Origin: Macrostomum hystrix
Lineage: Eukaryota > Platyhelminthes > Macrostomidae
Assembly (NCBI GenBank): GCA_950097015.1
Contig: CATNEN010000034.1
Location: forward strand, 4,744,001 to 4,808,000
Direction of reading: 5' to 3'
Length of the DNA stretch: 64,000 nucleotides
The position numbers and the translations under genes were made by a program. Shown one piece after another: positions 44,570 to 62,734 of this stretch. Numbering within the stretch: position 1 is the stretch's first letter; every line of letters starts with the position of its first letter. The notes beneath the pieces are model-generated. The model saw nothing but the letters and a program-made list of their open reading frames with translations, was not told the DNA's origin and ran no database searches.

Positions 44570-45310
44570 CCATCCATCTCTTGTCTCCCCATCCATCTCT
44601 TCTCTCCCCCCATCCATCTCTTTCCTTCCCCCATCCATCTCTTTTATCCCCATCCATCTCTTTTATCCCCATCCATCTCTTTTCTCCCCATCCATCTCTT
44701 CTCTCCCTATCCATCTCTTTTCTCCCCCCATCCATCTCTTTTATCCCCATCCATCTCTTTTATCCCCATCCATCTCTTTTCTCCCCATCCATCTCTTCTC
44801 TCCCTATCCATCTCTTTTCTCCCCCCATCCATCTCTTCTCTCCCCCCATCCATCTCTTTTATCCCCATCCATCTCTTTTCTCCCCATCCATCTCTTTTAT
44901 CCCCATCCATCTCTTTTATCCCCATCCATCTCTTTTCTCCCCATCCATCTCTTTTCTCCCTATCCATCTCTTTTCTCACCTCAACTATCTCTTTTCTCCC
45001 CCATCCATCTCTTCTCTCCCCCCATCCATCTCTTTCCTTCCCCCATCCATCTCTTCTCTCCCCCCATCCATCTCTTTCCTTCCCCCATCCATCTCTTCTC
45101 TCCCCATCCATCTCTTTCCTTCCCCCATCCATCTCTTTCCTTCCCCCATCCATCTCTTTCCTTCCCCCATCCATCTCTTTCCTTCCCCCATCCATCTCTT
45201 TCCTTCCCCCATCCATCTCTTTTCTCCCCATCCATCTCTTTTCTCCCCATCCATCTCTTTTCTCCCCAATCCATCTCTTTTCTTCCTCCATCTATCTTTC
45301 TATTTTCCAC
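44570..45310. repeat. 20-bp pyrimidine minisatellite
   Basis: About 37 copies of ccatccatctcttttctccc with 18-21-bp variants (ttatcccc, ttccttccc). It is strongly strand-asymmetric: pyrimidine on plus. All open frames of 60-300 codons here derive from it. Confidence 0.97.
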
Positions 45311-45954
45311 CATTGATCTCTCCGTTCTCCCCTATCTATTTCTTCATTCTCCCCATCTATCTCTCCAGTGGGGCGGCATTTTGCCTTCCAAGACCAGTGG
45401 AAGCTCTTGTCCATAATAATTGATGCCTCCGTTGCATTGTGCTTATGACGATAGAAATGGGGAAGGTCGACTCAAACTGGGAGGTGAGCGGAGGGTGGCA
45501 ACTGGTGGTTCTGACCACTCCCCGGCTGGAAGGCAATGGTTTGAGAATTATTGGAAACGTCTCAAGGGAGCTGAGACCCTTGACATTCTGTCACTATGCG
45601 GAGACCGGGAGGGGGCGGGGGTAGCGGGGGGGGATAAAATCCCCTTCTGCTCGGTTACGCACAGTTTCGCTTCCGCTCGAGTTAATCCGCCGACTCTTCT
45701 AAATCCCATTGGAGTTTTAGGGGGTTGGGCATGCCGAGACAATCGGATTTATGGGATAATTCAAAATTTGGGATATTTATGACCACCTATTGATGCTGAC
45801 CATAGAAGATTAAATTCTAATTTATTTGGATTAAATATTCGGCATATGGCCCCGTTGGGATACGTCCTACACTGTTTTCCATCTTATATTATTTATATAA
45901 GATATATATCAATATGCATCAGAACTTTTGGAAAATCCTTGAGGATGTGGGCCC
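45311..45954. other. unique, partly GC-rich intergenic stretch
   Basis: Contains a G-rich segment (45605-45640) next to a short gataaaatcccc motif. A 120-codon open frame at 45420 lacks any domain and is not called. Confidence 0.4.
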
Positions 45955-47105
45955 TTTGAAGATATTGAAACTTTGAAGATTTGAGGAAACTTTGAAGATT
46001 TGAGGAAACTTTGAAGATTTGAGGAAACTTTGAAGATTTGAGGAATCTTTGAAGATTTGAGGAAACTTTGAAGATTTGAGGAATCTTTGAAGATTTAAGA
46101 AACTTTGAAGATTTGAGGAAACTTTGAAGATTTGAGGAAACTTTGAAGATTTGAGGAATCTTTGAAGATTTGAGGAAACTTTGAAGATTTGAGGAATCTT
46201 TGAAGATTTTAGGAATCTTTGAAGATTTGAGGAAACTTTGAAGATTCGAGGAAACTTTGAAGATTTGAGGAATCTTTGAAGATTTGAGGAAACTTTGAAG
46301 ATTTGAGGAATCTTTGAAGATTTAAGAAACTTTGAAGATTTGAGGAAACTTTGAAGATTTCAGGAAACTTTGAAGATTTCAGGAAACTTTGAAGATTTTA
46401 GGAATCTTTGAAGATTTGAGGAAACTTTGAAGATTTGAGGAAACTTTGAAGATTTGAGGAAACTTTGAAGATTTGAGGAATCTTTGAAGATTTGAGGAAA
46501 CTTTGAAGATTTGAGGAATCTTTGAAGATTTAAGAAACTTTGAAGATTTGAGGAAACTTTGAAGATTTGAGGAATCTTTGAAGATTTGAGGAAACGTTGA
46601 AGATTTGAGGAAACGTTGAAGATTTGAGGAAACTTTGAAGATTTGAGGAAACTTTGAAGATTTGAGGAAACTTTGAAGATTTTAGGAAACGTTGAAGATT
46701 TTAGGAAACTTTGAAGATTTGAGGAAACTTTGAATATTTGAGGAAACTTTGAAGATTTTAGGAAACTTTGAAGATTTTAGGAAACTTTGAAGATTTGAGG
46801 AAACTTTGAAGATTTTAGGAAACTTTGAAGATTTTAGGAAACTTTGAAGATTTGAGGAAACTTTGAATATTTGAGGAAACGTTGAAGATTTTAGGAAACT
46901 TTGAAGATTTGAGGAAACTTTGAAAATTTTAGGAAACTTTGAAGATTTGAGGAAACTTTGAAGATTTGAGGAAACTTTGAAGATTTTAGGAAACTTTGAA
47001 GATTTGAGGAAACTTTGAAGATTTTAGGAAACTTTGAAGATTTGAGGAAACTTTGAAGATTTGAGGAAACTTTGAAGATTTGAGGAAACTTTGAAGATTT
47101 TGAAA
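45955..47105. repeat. 19-bp minisatellite
   Basis: About 60 copies of gaggaaactttgaagattt with ttag, aatc and acgt variants. Variants cluster: aatctt copies lie mostly left of 46550 and tttagg copies right of 46680, as expected for local amplification. Confidence 0.97.
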
Positions 47106-47811
47106 CTTGAAGTTTTGAAAATTTGAAGAGAAGTAATGTTTTGGAAAATCGAAAAGTTGAGCAAGGAGCTTCACCAAATGAAACCTAATACTTAAACTAT
47201 TTTTAGTATGCGAAGTAAAAAAGGGGAGCACTAAAAATGATTATATGAAGTCGAAATTTCTTTACAACTCGGCGCAGAAATCACGGTAATGTGCTCACTG
47301 TGCTCACTGTGCTCACGCAACTGAGTTCGACCCGGTTTCGGGGGGTTAGTTGGGAGCAGAACAGTCAAATATGCATAGTTTATTATTGCGATCCCCATTT
47401 ATCCCAGCAGTTCCTTCTTCCCACACCATATCAGAACACTGACCACCTGTCCCCAAGATTCAGCCCCACTTACACTGCGCCTATAAAATATCCCCCCAGT
47501 TCCAAATAATCTCAATATCTATCTTTATATGCCTGCCGAAAATCTAGAATTGCTTTAACAGCATCGACTTTGGCCACTAAGCTATTTAGCATTTCCATAG
47601 CATATGGCAATGAATTTTTGTTACATTTAAAAAGAGTCACCTCGAGTAACGTGATTTGAAGGGCGAATGTTTTTTCGATAGAAAAATAGAAGAATTTTCA
47701 TTCCAGGAAAATGATGTTATCAGGTGTTTTTTTACGCGCTTTTTGGGAATTTGATTGAATAAGGAATTAAGAAACTTTGAAAAATTTAATTATGATTTTT
47801 ATTTTATAGAA
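47106..47811. other. unique intergenic stretch
   Basis: AT-rich unique sequence with a triple gtgctcact run at 47291-47315. No gene supported. Confidence 0.4.
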
Positions 47812-50375
47812 TGGTAGAGGATTTTGATGGAATGGCAGAGGATTTTGATGGAATGGTAGAGGATTTTGATGGAATGGTAGAGGATTTTGATGGAATGGTA
47901 GAGGATTTTGATGGAATGGTAGAGGATTTTGATGGAATGGTAGAGGATTTTGATGGAATGGTAGATTTTTATAGAATGGCAGAGGATTTTGATGAAATGG
48001 TAGAGGATTTTGATGAAATGGTAGAGGATTTTGATGGAATGGTGGAGGATTTTGATGAAATGGTAGAGGATTTTGATGGAATGGTAGAGGATTTTGATGA
48101 AATGGTAGAGGATTTTGATGAAATGGTAGAGGATTTTGATGAAATGGTAGAGGATTTTGATGAAATGGTAGAGGATTTTGATGGAATGGTGGAGGATTTT
48201 GATGAAATGGTAGAGGATTTTGATGGAATGGTGGAGGATTTTGATGAAATGGTAGAGGATTTTGATGAAATGGCAGAGGATTTTGATGAAATGGTAGAGG
48301 ATTTTGATGGAATGGTAGAGGATTTTGATGAAATGGTAGAGGATTTTGATGGAATGGTAGAGGATTTTGATGGAATGGCAGAGGATTTTGATGGAATGGT
48401 AGAGGATTTTGATGGAATGGTAGAGGATTTTGATGGAATGGTAGAGGATTTTGATGGACTGGTACGGGATTTTGATGAAATGGTAGAGGATTTTGATAGA
48501 ATGGCAGAGGATTTTGATGAAATGGCAGAGGATTTTGATGAAATGGCAGAGGACTTTGATGAAATGGCAGAGGATTTTGATGAAATGGCAGAGGATTTTG
48601 ATGAAATGGCAGAGGATTTTGATGGAATGGTAGATTTTTATAGATTTTGATGGAATGGTAGATTTTTATAGATTTTGATGAAATGGTGGAGGATTTTGAT
48701 GAAATGGTGGAGGATTTTGATGGAATGGTAGAGGATTTTGATGCAATGGTAGAGGATTTTGATGGAATGGTAGAGGATTTTGATGGAATGGTAGAGGATT
48801 TTGATGGAATGGTAGAGGATTTTGATGGACTGGTACGGGATTTTGATGAAATGGTAGAGGATTTTGATAGAATGGCAGAGGATTTTGATGAAATGGCAGA
48901 GGATTTTGATGAAATGGCAGAGGACTTTGATGAAATGGCAGAGGATTTTGATGAAATGGCAGAGGATTTTGATGAAATGGCAGAGGATTTTGATGAAATG
49001 GCAGAGGATTTTGATGGAATGGTAGATTTTTATAGATTTTGATGGAATGGTAGATTTTTATAGATTTTGATGAAATGGTGGAGGATTTTGATGAAATGGT
49101 GGAGGATTTTGATGGAATGGTAGAGGATTTTGATGAAATGGTAGAGGATTTTGATGGAATGGTAGAGGATTTTGATGGAATGGTAGAGGATTTTGATGGA
49201 ATGGTAGAGGATTTTGATGGACTGGTACGGGATTTTGATGAAATGGTAGAGGATTTTGATAGAATGGCAGAGGATTTTGATGAAATGGCAGAGGATTTTG
49301 ATGAAATGGCAGAGGACTTTGATGAAATGGCAGAGGATTTTGATGAAATGGCAGAGGATTTTGATGAAATGGCAGAGGATTTTGATGGAATGGTAGATTT
49401 TTATAGATTTTGATGGAATGGTAGATTTTTATAGATTTTGATGGAATGGTAGATTTTTATAGATTTTGATGGAATGGTAGATTTTTATAGATTTTGATGG
49501 AATGGTAGATTTTTATAGATTTTGATGGAATGGTAGATTTTTATAGATTTTGATGGAATGGTAGATTTTTATAGATTTTGATGGAATGGTAGATTTTTAT
49601 AGATTTTGATGGAATGGTAGATTTTTATAGATTTTGATGGAATGGTAGATTTTTATAGATTTTGATGGAATGGTAGATTTTTATAGATTTTGATGGAATG
49701 GTAGATTTTTATAGATTTTGATGGAATGGTAGATTTTTATAGATTTTGATGGAATGGTAGATTTTTATAGATTTTGATGGAATGGTAGATTTTTATAGAT
49801 TTTGATGGAATGGTAGATTTTTATAGATTTTTATGAAATGGTAGAGGATTTTGATGGACTGGTACGGGATTTTGATGAAATGGTAGAGGATTTTGATAGA
49901 ATGGCAGAGGATTTTGATGAAATGGCAGAGGATTTTGATGAAATGGCAGAGGATTTTGATGAAATGGCAGAGGATTTTGATGAAATGGCAGAGGATTTTG
50001 ATGAAATGGCAGAGGATTTTGATGAAATGGCAGAGGATTTTGATGAAATGGCAGAGGATTTTGATGAAATGGCAGAGGATTTTGATGGAATGGTAGAGGA
50101 TTTTGATGAAATGGCAGAGGATTTTGATAGAATGGCAGAGGATTTTGATGAAATGGCAGAGGATTTTGATGAAATGGCAGAGGATTTTGATGAAATGGCA
50201 GAGGATTTTGATGAAATGGCAGAGGATTTTGATGAAATGGCAGAGGATTTTGATGGAATGGCAGAGGATTTTGATGAAATGGCAGAGGATTTTGATGAAA
50301 TGGCAGAGGATTTTGATGGAATGGTAGATTTTTATAGATTTTGATGGAATGGTAGATTTTTATAGATTTGAATGT
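47812..50375. repeat. compound 21-bp / 28-bp minisatellite with 392-bp higher-order repeat
   Basis: The main unit is 21 bp with core atggcagaggattttgatga (subtypes ggcag/ggtag and gaa/gga). A block of about 16 copies of a 28-bp derivative (core atggtagatttttatagatt) lies at about 49380-49830. The segment from about 48660 recurs at about 49052 (392-bp shift). The 21-bp period keeps acidic heptad-like open frames (up to 279 codons) intact; codon pattern is dictated by the repeat, so I do not call a gene. Confidence 0.97.
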
Positions 50376-51285
50376 AATTGTATAGGAATTTGATGGAAAT
50401 GTTGAGGATTCTGATGAAATAATACATTAACGTCAATTATTTCTCTTCTATTATCAGCTGAGAAGTTTCAGCTTGATAATTTATGTCCGAATCGGCAGCT
50501 ACAGACAGTTTGATTTGGCCCGCTAATGTTTGACGCCTGGGGTGTGTTGGCAAAATTGCAGATCTCAGGGGGGTGTGTCTGTGGCTCCCTGCCAAACACT
50601 GCCTCCCTCAGTAGGGGGGTGGGGGAAATTTTCCCTAAATTATCAACTGTGTAAAAACTCAAGGTTTCAGGTTTCAAACGTGAACACGCTGTGTGTCGAG
50701 TTCGTGACCAATGGCCTTGAACATATTCAGCTGCCTGCTTGCGGGACGTGTTTGACAGCTGTCAAAAAGGCTTGTCACATCTATGAGTGCCTAGATTGTA
50801 AAAAATTAGTTTACAGTAGTTTGTAGGCCACCAGATAATAATTCACTTAGCTTCTTGCTTGATGTCAGTCAAGACCATGTTCCGTGTTAGATTGGCCAAT
50901 CCTTCTGAGCAAATAAATTCAACTCTTATCTATTTCTACAATGTAACCAGCTTTCATGTCCTTGTTAGTTTCTATTTGCACTTCCAAGTTTAAGAGAATC
51001 AGTTGGTTGTGAATCTGAGAACAGATCTGTTTTATAGCAAAATTAATTATTGCTTTGAATAGGTCTGTGTTTTGTATTTCATAGCTTCATAAAATGTAAC
51101 GAAACAAGAAGTCGGAAAGATTATAAATCATACTAATCCTAGCCCATCTTGTCAGTTCACTTTTGTCCAGATATAAAAAAAAGTAGTCTTTGAATCGATT
51201 ATTTAATACTACTGAAAGTAAGCAGCAGCGGTTTGCATTTGCGGTTAGAATTTGATACTGGAATCGAAAATATATCAGACGGGGA
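50376..51285. other. unique intergenic stretch
   Basis: Non-repetitive sequence downstream of the minus-strand otopetrin array. A 98-codon plus-strand open frame (50530-50826) contains several cysteines but no recognisable domain. Nothing supported. Confidence 0.4.
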
Positions 51286-53213
51286 GAAGGAAGGATGGAA
51301 GGATGGAAGGATGGAAGGATGGAAGGAAGGATGGAAGGAAGGAAGGAAGGAAGGATGGAAGGAAGGAAGGATGGAAGGAAGGATGGATGGAAGGAAGGAA
51401 GGATGGAAGGAAGGAAGGATGGAAGGAAGGAAGGATGGAAGGAAGGAAGGATGGAAGGAAGGAAGGATGGAAGGAAGGAAGGAAGGAAGGAAGAAAGGAT
51501 GGAAGGAAGGAAGGATGGAAGGAAGGAAGGAAGGATGGAAGGAAGGAAGGAAGGAAGGATGGAAGGATGGAAGGAAGGAAGGAAGGATGGAAGGAAGAAA
51601 GGAAGGAAGGATGGAAGGAAGGAAGGATGGAAGGAAGGATGGAAGGATGGAAGGATGGAAGGAAGGAAGGAAGGATGGAAGGAAGGAAGGATGGAAGGAA
51701 GGAAGGATGGAAGGAAGGATGGAAGGATGGAAGGATGGAAGGAAGGAAGGAAGGATGGAAGGAAGGAAGGATGGAAGGAAGGATGGAAGGATGGAAGGAT
51801 GGAAGGAAGGAAGGAAGGAAGGAAGGAAGGATAGAAGGAAGGAAGGATGGAAGGATGGAAGGAAGGAAGGAAGGAAGGAAGGAAGGAAGGAAGGAAGGAA
51901 GGAAGGAAGAAAGGAAGGAAGGAAGGAAGGAAGGAAGGAAGGAAGGATGGAAGGAAGGAAGGAAGGAAGGAAGGAAGAAAGGAAGGAAGGAAGGAAGGAT
52001 GGAAGGAAGGAAGGATGGAAGGAAGGATGGAAGGATGGAAGGATGGAAGGAAGGAAGGAAGGATGGAAGGAAGGAAGGATGGAAGGAAGGATGGAAGGAT
52101 GGAAGGATGGAAGGAAGGAAGGAAGGAAGGAAGGAAGGATAGAAGGAAGGAAGGATGGAAGGATGGAAGGAAGGAAGGAAGGATGGAAGGAAGAAAGGAA
52201 GGAAGGATGGAAGGAAGGAAGGATGGAAGGAAGGATGGAAGGATGGAAGGATGGAAGGAAGGAAGGAAGGATGGAAGGAAGGAAGGATGGAAGGAAGGAT
52301 GGAAGGATGGAAGGATGGAAGGAAGGAAGGAAGGAAGGAAGGAAGGAAGGAAGGAAGGAAGGAAGGAAGGAAGGAAGGAAGGAAGGAAGGAAGGAAGGAT
52401 GGAAGGAAGGAAGGAAGGAAGGAAGGAAGGAAGGAAGGAAGGAAGGAAGGAAGGAAGGAAGGAAGGATGGATGGATGGAAGGAAGGAAGGAAGGAAGGAA
52501 GGAAGGAAGGAAGGAAGGAAGGAAGGAAGGAAGGAAGGAAGGAAGGAAGGAAGGAAGGATGGAAGGAAGGAAGGAAGGAAGGAAGGAAGGATGGAAGGAA
52601 GGAAGGAAGGAAGGAAGGAAGGAAGGAAGGAAGGAAGGAAGGAAGGAAGGAAGGAAGGATGGATGGATGGAAGAAAGGAAGGAAGGAAGGATGGAAGGAA
52701 GGATAGAAGGAAGGATAGAAGGAAGGAAGGAAGGAAGGAAGGATGGAAGGATGGAAGGAAGGATGGAAGGAAGGAAGGAAGGATGGAAGGAAGGATGGAA
52801 GGATGGAAGGAAGGAAGGATGGAAGGAAGGATGGATGGAAGGAAGGAAGGAAGGATGGAAGGAAGGAAGGATGGAAAGAAGGATGGAAGGAAGGAAGGAA
52901 GAAAGAAAGGAAGGAAGGATGGAAGGAAGGATAGAAGGAAGGATAGAAGGAAGGAAGGAAGGAAGGAAGGAAGGAAGGATGGAAGGATGGAAGGAAGGAA
53001 GGATGGAAGGAAGGATGGATGGAAGGAAGGATGGAAGGCAGGAAGGAAGGAAGGAAGGAAGGAAGGAAGGAAGGAAGGAAGGAAGGAAGGAAGGAAGGAA
53101 GGAAGGAAGGAAGGAAGGAAGGAAGGAAGGAAGGAAGGAAGGAAGGGGAAGGAAGGAAGGAAGGAAGGCAGGAAGGAAGGAAGGAAGGAAGGAAGGAAGG
53201 AAGGAAGGAAGGA
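51286..53213. repeat. 1.9-kb GGAA/GGAT tetranucleotide tract abutting the otopetrin stop codon
   Basis: Almost pure (ggaa)n with interspersed ggat units and few point changes (gaaa, gata, ggca). Spacing of ggat units repeats in long blocks, so it has grown by segmental duplication. Very long open frames on both strands (up to 740 codons) are artefacts of a stop-free repeat. It ends seven bases from the otopetrin stop. Confidence 0.99.
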
Positions 53214-53219
53214 TGGCTC

Positions 53220-55248
53220 TCACTCCGAGTGGTTGCCTTGGTAATTGGCACTAATCGATTCCATGAGTGATGCCATGGCAGGGAAGGTAAGTTCAATGTC
53301 CGCTTGTCGCGGTGTTTCTCTAGAAGCAGCAGGGTGTGACAGCAGTGTAGGCTGACAATGGCGCTTGAATTCATGCATGCATGCGGCAGAGTGGAATCTG
53401 AAAAACACCTGCAGCGGAATTGTGACGAAGGACAGAACCAGTGCGTTGCCGATCTGCTCCTCGGGGAAAAACAAATTGAAGCACACAGTGTTGACAATCC
53501 ATTCTGATGCGTTCAGCATTATGAGCACATTGAGCAGTGCTCTGCCTTTACTGTTTTGCCGACGCGAGGTGATATGAAATTTGCGCAGCAGTGCGCACTC
53601 AAGAGCATACACCTGCATTAGGCTCTGGAAAATGTTGAGAGCACAGCTTCCTCCTAGAAGACAGCTCTTGGCTATATGCAAAACTGCGTCTTCGTTGTTA
53701 ATCTTAGTCCACGTAATCCAGAACGTGTAGGAGTCGTGGACAGTGATTGCTGCAGCTCCGAGCCACATGAGCAGCCGATCCGTCAGATGGGTACTGCTCA
53801 GCTGAGTCATCTTCGCTCTGTTCAAAAATTTCAGCAGCTTCAGTGTGAAAATCAGTCCGCTGGAGTAGAGGAAGATTAGCAAACAGTAGAAAATGACGGC
53901 TATCAACTCGTTTGGCTCGTCTGTGTGACTATTGACTGCGGCAAATACTGAGATAGTCAGAGACACCAGGACGAAGCCGATGCCCATAGCGAAGCTGGCT
54001 GAGTGCTTGCGAATGATGGAGAACTCGGACATTTTCTGATGCGTCACCCCTTCGGATTTTTCTCGCAGCAATGATCTGAGATTAATTTCCAAGGCTTGAT
54101 TAGCTGCACTGGGTAGCTCGCTAATGTGACTGCCAAGAAAGGTTCCAAAGCGACCCGCGTTTATCACCAGACTAAAAGCGAGAAACGCGCTCATCACATA
54201 ATACTCAATGCCGAATGGGTAGAGCATTTTAGCAAAATCCGCGATGTGATTATTCTCGCAATAAGATCTGTTCAACTCGGAATTATTAGCTCGATGCATT
54301 CCTATTTCGCGCACCTCTAAGCCAACGTTAAAGAACCAGAATGCGATATTAGAGGCCAATAGGTGACAGCCGCAGAACCAGGTGGCTGACAGATTCCACT
54401 GTACCGAGTGCCGGTAATGGACAGCAAACATCCTGCTCTGCATCACACAGAAGATCATCAACAGGATTCTTCTAAACAGCTCTGGCAGCTCCCTGTAGGG
54501 CATCTCCAGGGCATCGATGCCGCCGCACACCGATTCAACAACACCGGTCAGGCACAGCATCACGGAGAAGATCACAAATGTGACAACGAACAGAGACGAA
54601 GGATAATTTCCCAGGCTTTTTGGGATTCTTATGAACCGGAGAGCGCCGCGGACGATGATGAGCCGACCGTCCTGCCTGGGATGAGGCATTTCTGCCTTTT
54701 CTATCGTTCCCCCGACAAATACTCTCTTCTGCAGGTACACAATAGCAGCGATGGCAGAAAAGGAATACAAGCATTTGATCAGCCAGCAGATCCATTCATT
54801 AGGCGTCAAAGATGGCTTCAAATAACGGTAGCTGTTCGTCAAATTCCTGGGCATCTCTATAACAGACAATTGGCTTTTATGCACTTTGGAAAAATCTTCG
54901 GTTTCTATGAGGGCGACAATGAAGCCAAGAGCGATGAGGCACAGCACATAGACAAAGCAGCGCAGTTTCACCGACGGCTCAGTAAGTAGGCTCTGCACTG
55001 GATGGCTCTGCAACAGCGGCTGGTCCTCTCGCGCGCTGCCTTCTCCAGCATGGGCCTCCTCGCTCACGACCTGTCGGGTGATTTAAGAAGCATTTGTCAA
55101 AATTGACAACCATGTGCACCACCATTTTGTCTCAATTAGGCACAGGGACAACCCTAAAACTAAGAAGGTTTTATAGTTGTCCCTGTTTTGACACTAAATG
55201 CAACAAAGAATGAAATATCATACTCACCATATCGGCGGAAGATTGCAT
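53220..55248 (-). CDS. OTOP: otopetrin-family proton channel, two exons
   Basis: Minus-strand exons 55248-55228 (ATG start, seven codons) and 55070-53220, joined in phase 0 by donor gtgagt and acceptor cccgacag; 623 residues in total. The second exon alone has no usable ATG, which is why the short first exon is needed. I count twelve hydrophobic segments (starting near residues 45, 100, 160, 210, 240, 300, 370, 400, 440, 475, 515 and 545). Otopetrin-like signatures are [17 protein letters not shown] in the middle and, near the end, [12 protein letters not shown] followed by [13 protein letters not shown], like the last two helices of otopetrins. Otopetrins are proton-selective channels of the plasma membrane (sour taste, otoconia). 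The gene is diverged from vertebrate OTOP1-3 as I recall them. The stop codon is followed at once by the TTCC tract. Confidence 0.85.
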
Positions 55249-56421
55249 TTTACTGTTCTTGAAGCGAATATATCTCAGCCTTTTGCTTCTTTTCTAGCTG
55301 TAGCGTAAATGCAATAGATTAATCGTAATTGAAATTGAAAGCCTTGTTCGCTTGTATAGCTGCACTGTCAGTGATAGTTTGGCCGTGACAGAAGGTTTTA
55401 TCATGTTTATGAATTTATTTGCCACCGGATGTAACCAGCAAGCATGCAGCCTGCACTATAGTCATGCGCGACATTCCGATAAGAGTACAAAATTTGCATC
55501 ACTGCAGAAGCCCTGCGAATAAAAATCGAACTGAAGCAACATTTATAATTTAAACTACGTGAAGTTTATAAAAACTGCGAAGCATCAGATAAAAATATAT
55601 TGATTGCTTTAAATGTTATTTCATATAATATTAATTTTAATATTCGAATATTTTTAGCAAACGAAGTAAATACAAGCTCGTAAATGATTTAAAAAACCAA
55701 AGGAAAAAATTACTTTGCCACTTTTTGCATGATTTTTCAAAGTCATCAATTTATTTGCTGACGTATGCGCTCAACTTATTACAGTAGTAACGGTATATAA
55801 CAATGGTATTTTTAGCGTTGAAACATACCGATTTCTATAACGATCTGACGCTCCCCCCTAACCTCTGGGCATTCGTTGCCGGTGGGACTACGCTTAGTTA
55901 GTTTTAGTTAGTTATAACGACATTTAAAAAAGTTCGAAATTGTCGAAAAAAAATTTGTCGATTGAAGCTGAGAAACAAACAGTTTTTTTAATCATCTAAT
56001 GTTCATTTTTTAATTAAATCTCAAAATTACATTAAAAGCAGCAGAGGCTCTATAGATTTTAATGAAAAAAATTATGAAACATAATTAACTTCATGATTTA
56101 GAACGTTATTAAAATATAACGAATAAAAACAGAACAAGTTCAAACAAAGCAATACATATTAATCGTTCGCAAAGCAGTATGTGGGACAACTAAACATGTG
56201 GTATAATATTTAAACAGTATATAAAATTTTAACTTGCATACTGAAATCACTCTATCGCTTGGCTTGCCAATAGAACCATTTCAAAACATTTCATTTATAG
56301 AAATTCCAGCGTTTTGCCTCGTGTTGTCGTATATATTAGATCGTGAGACCTATAAGGTTAAAGAGTGGATTATAGCTGTTTACTGATTTATTGATTTTCT
56401 AGCTTAAAATAATCTTCATAA
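55249..56421. other. divergent region between otopetrin and EML genes
   Basis: About 1.2 kb of AT-rich unique sequence separating two divergently oriented genes, so it should hold both promoters. A pyrimidine tract and acceptor-like ttgattttctag ends at 56402, 19 bases before the EML start. No other element recognised. Confidence 0.5.
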
Positions 56422-62706
<6,285 letters not shown>

Positions 62707-62734
62707 GTAAGCTCTGATTGGCTTTGCTTTTCAG

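Noticed and set aside
42286-47811. Hidden exons of further genes in the gene-poor interval
   Set aside because: I scanned the unique stretches for domain-like open frames with splice sites and found none I could support. Small or fast-evolving exons could be missed by eye.
47811-50344. Acidic repeated frame (ED-F-D heptads) starting with ATG
   Set aside because: The 21-bp period explains the open frame. Stops appear wherever the 28-bp derivative occurs, and there is no unique coding sequence on either side.
51199-53497. Open frames of 670-740 codons (Lys/Glu/Gly and Pro/Ser/Phe/Leu)
   Set aside because: A GGAA/GGAT tract has no stops in most frames. The end of one is simply antisense or out-of-frame otopetrin sequence.
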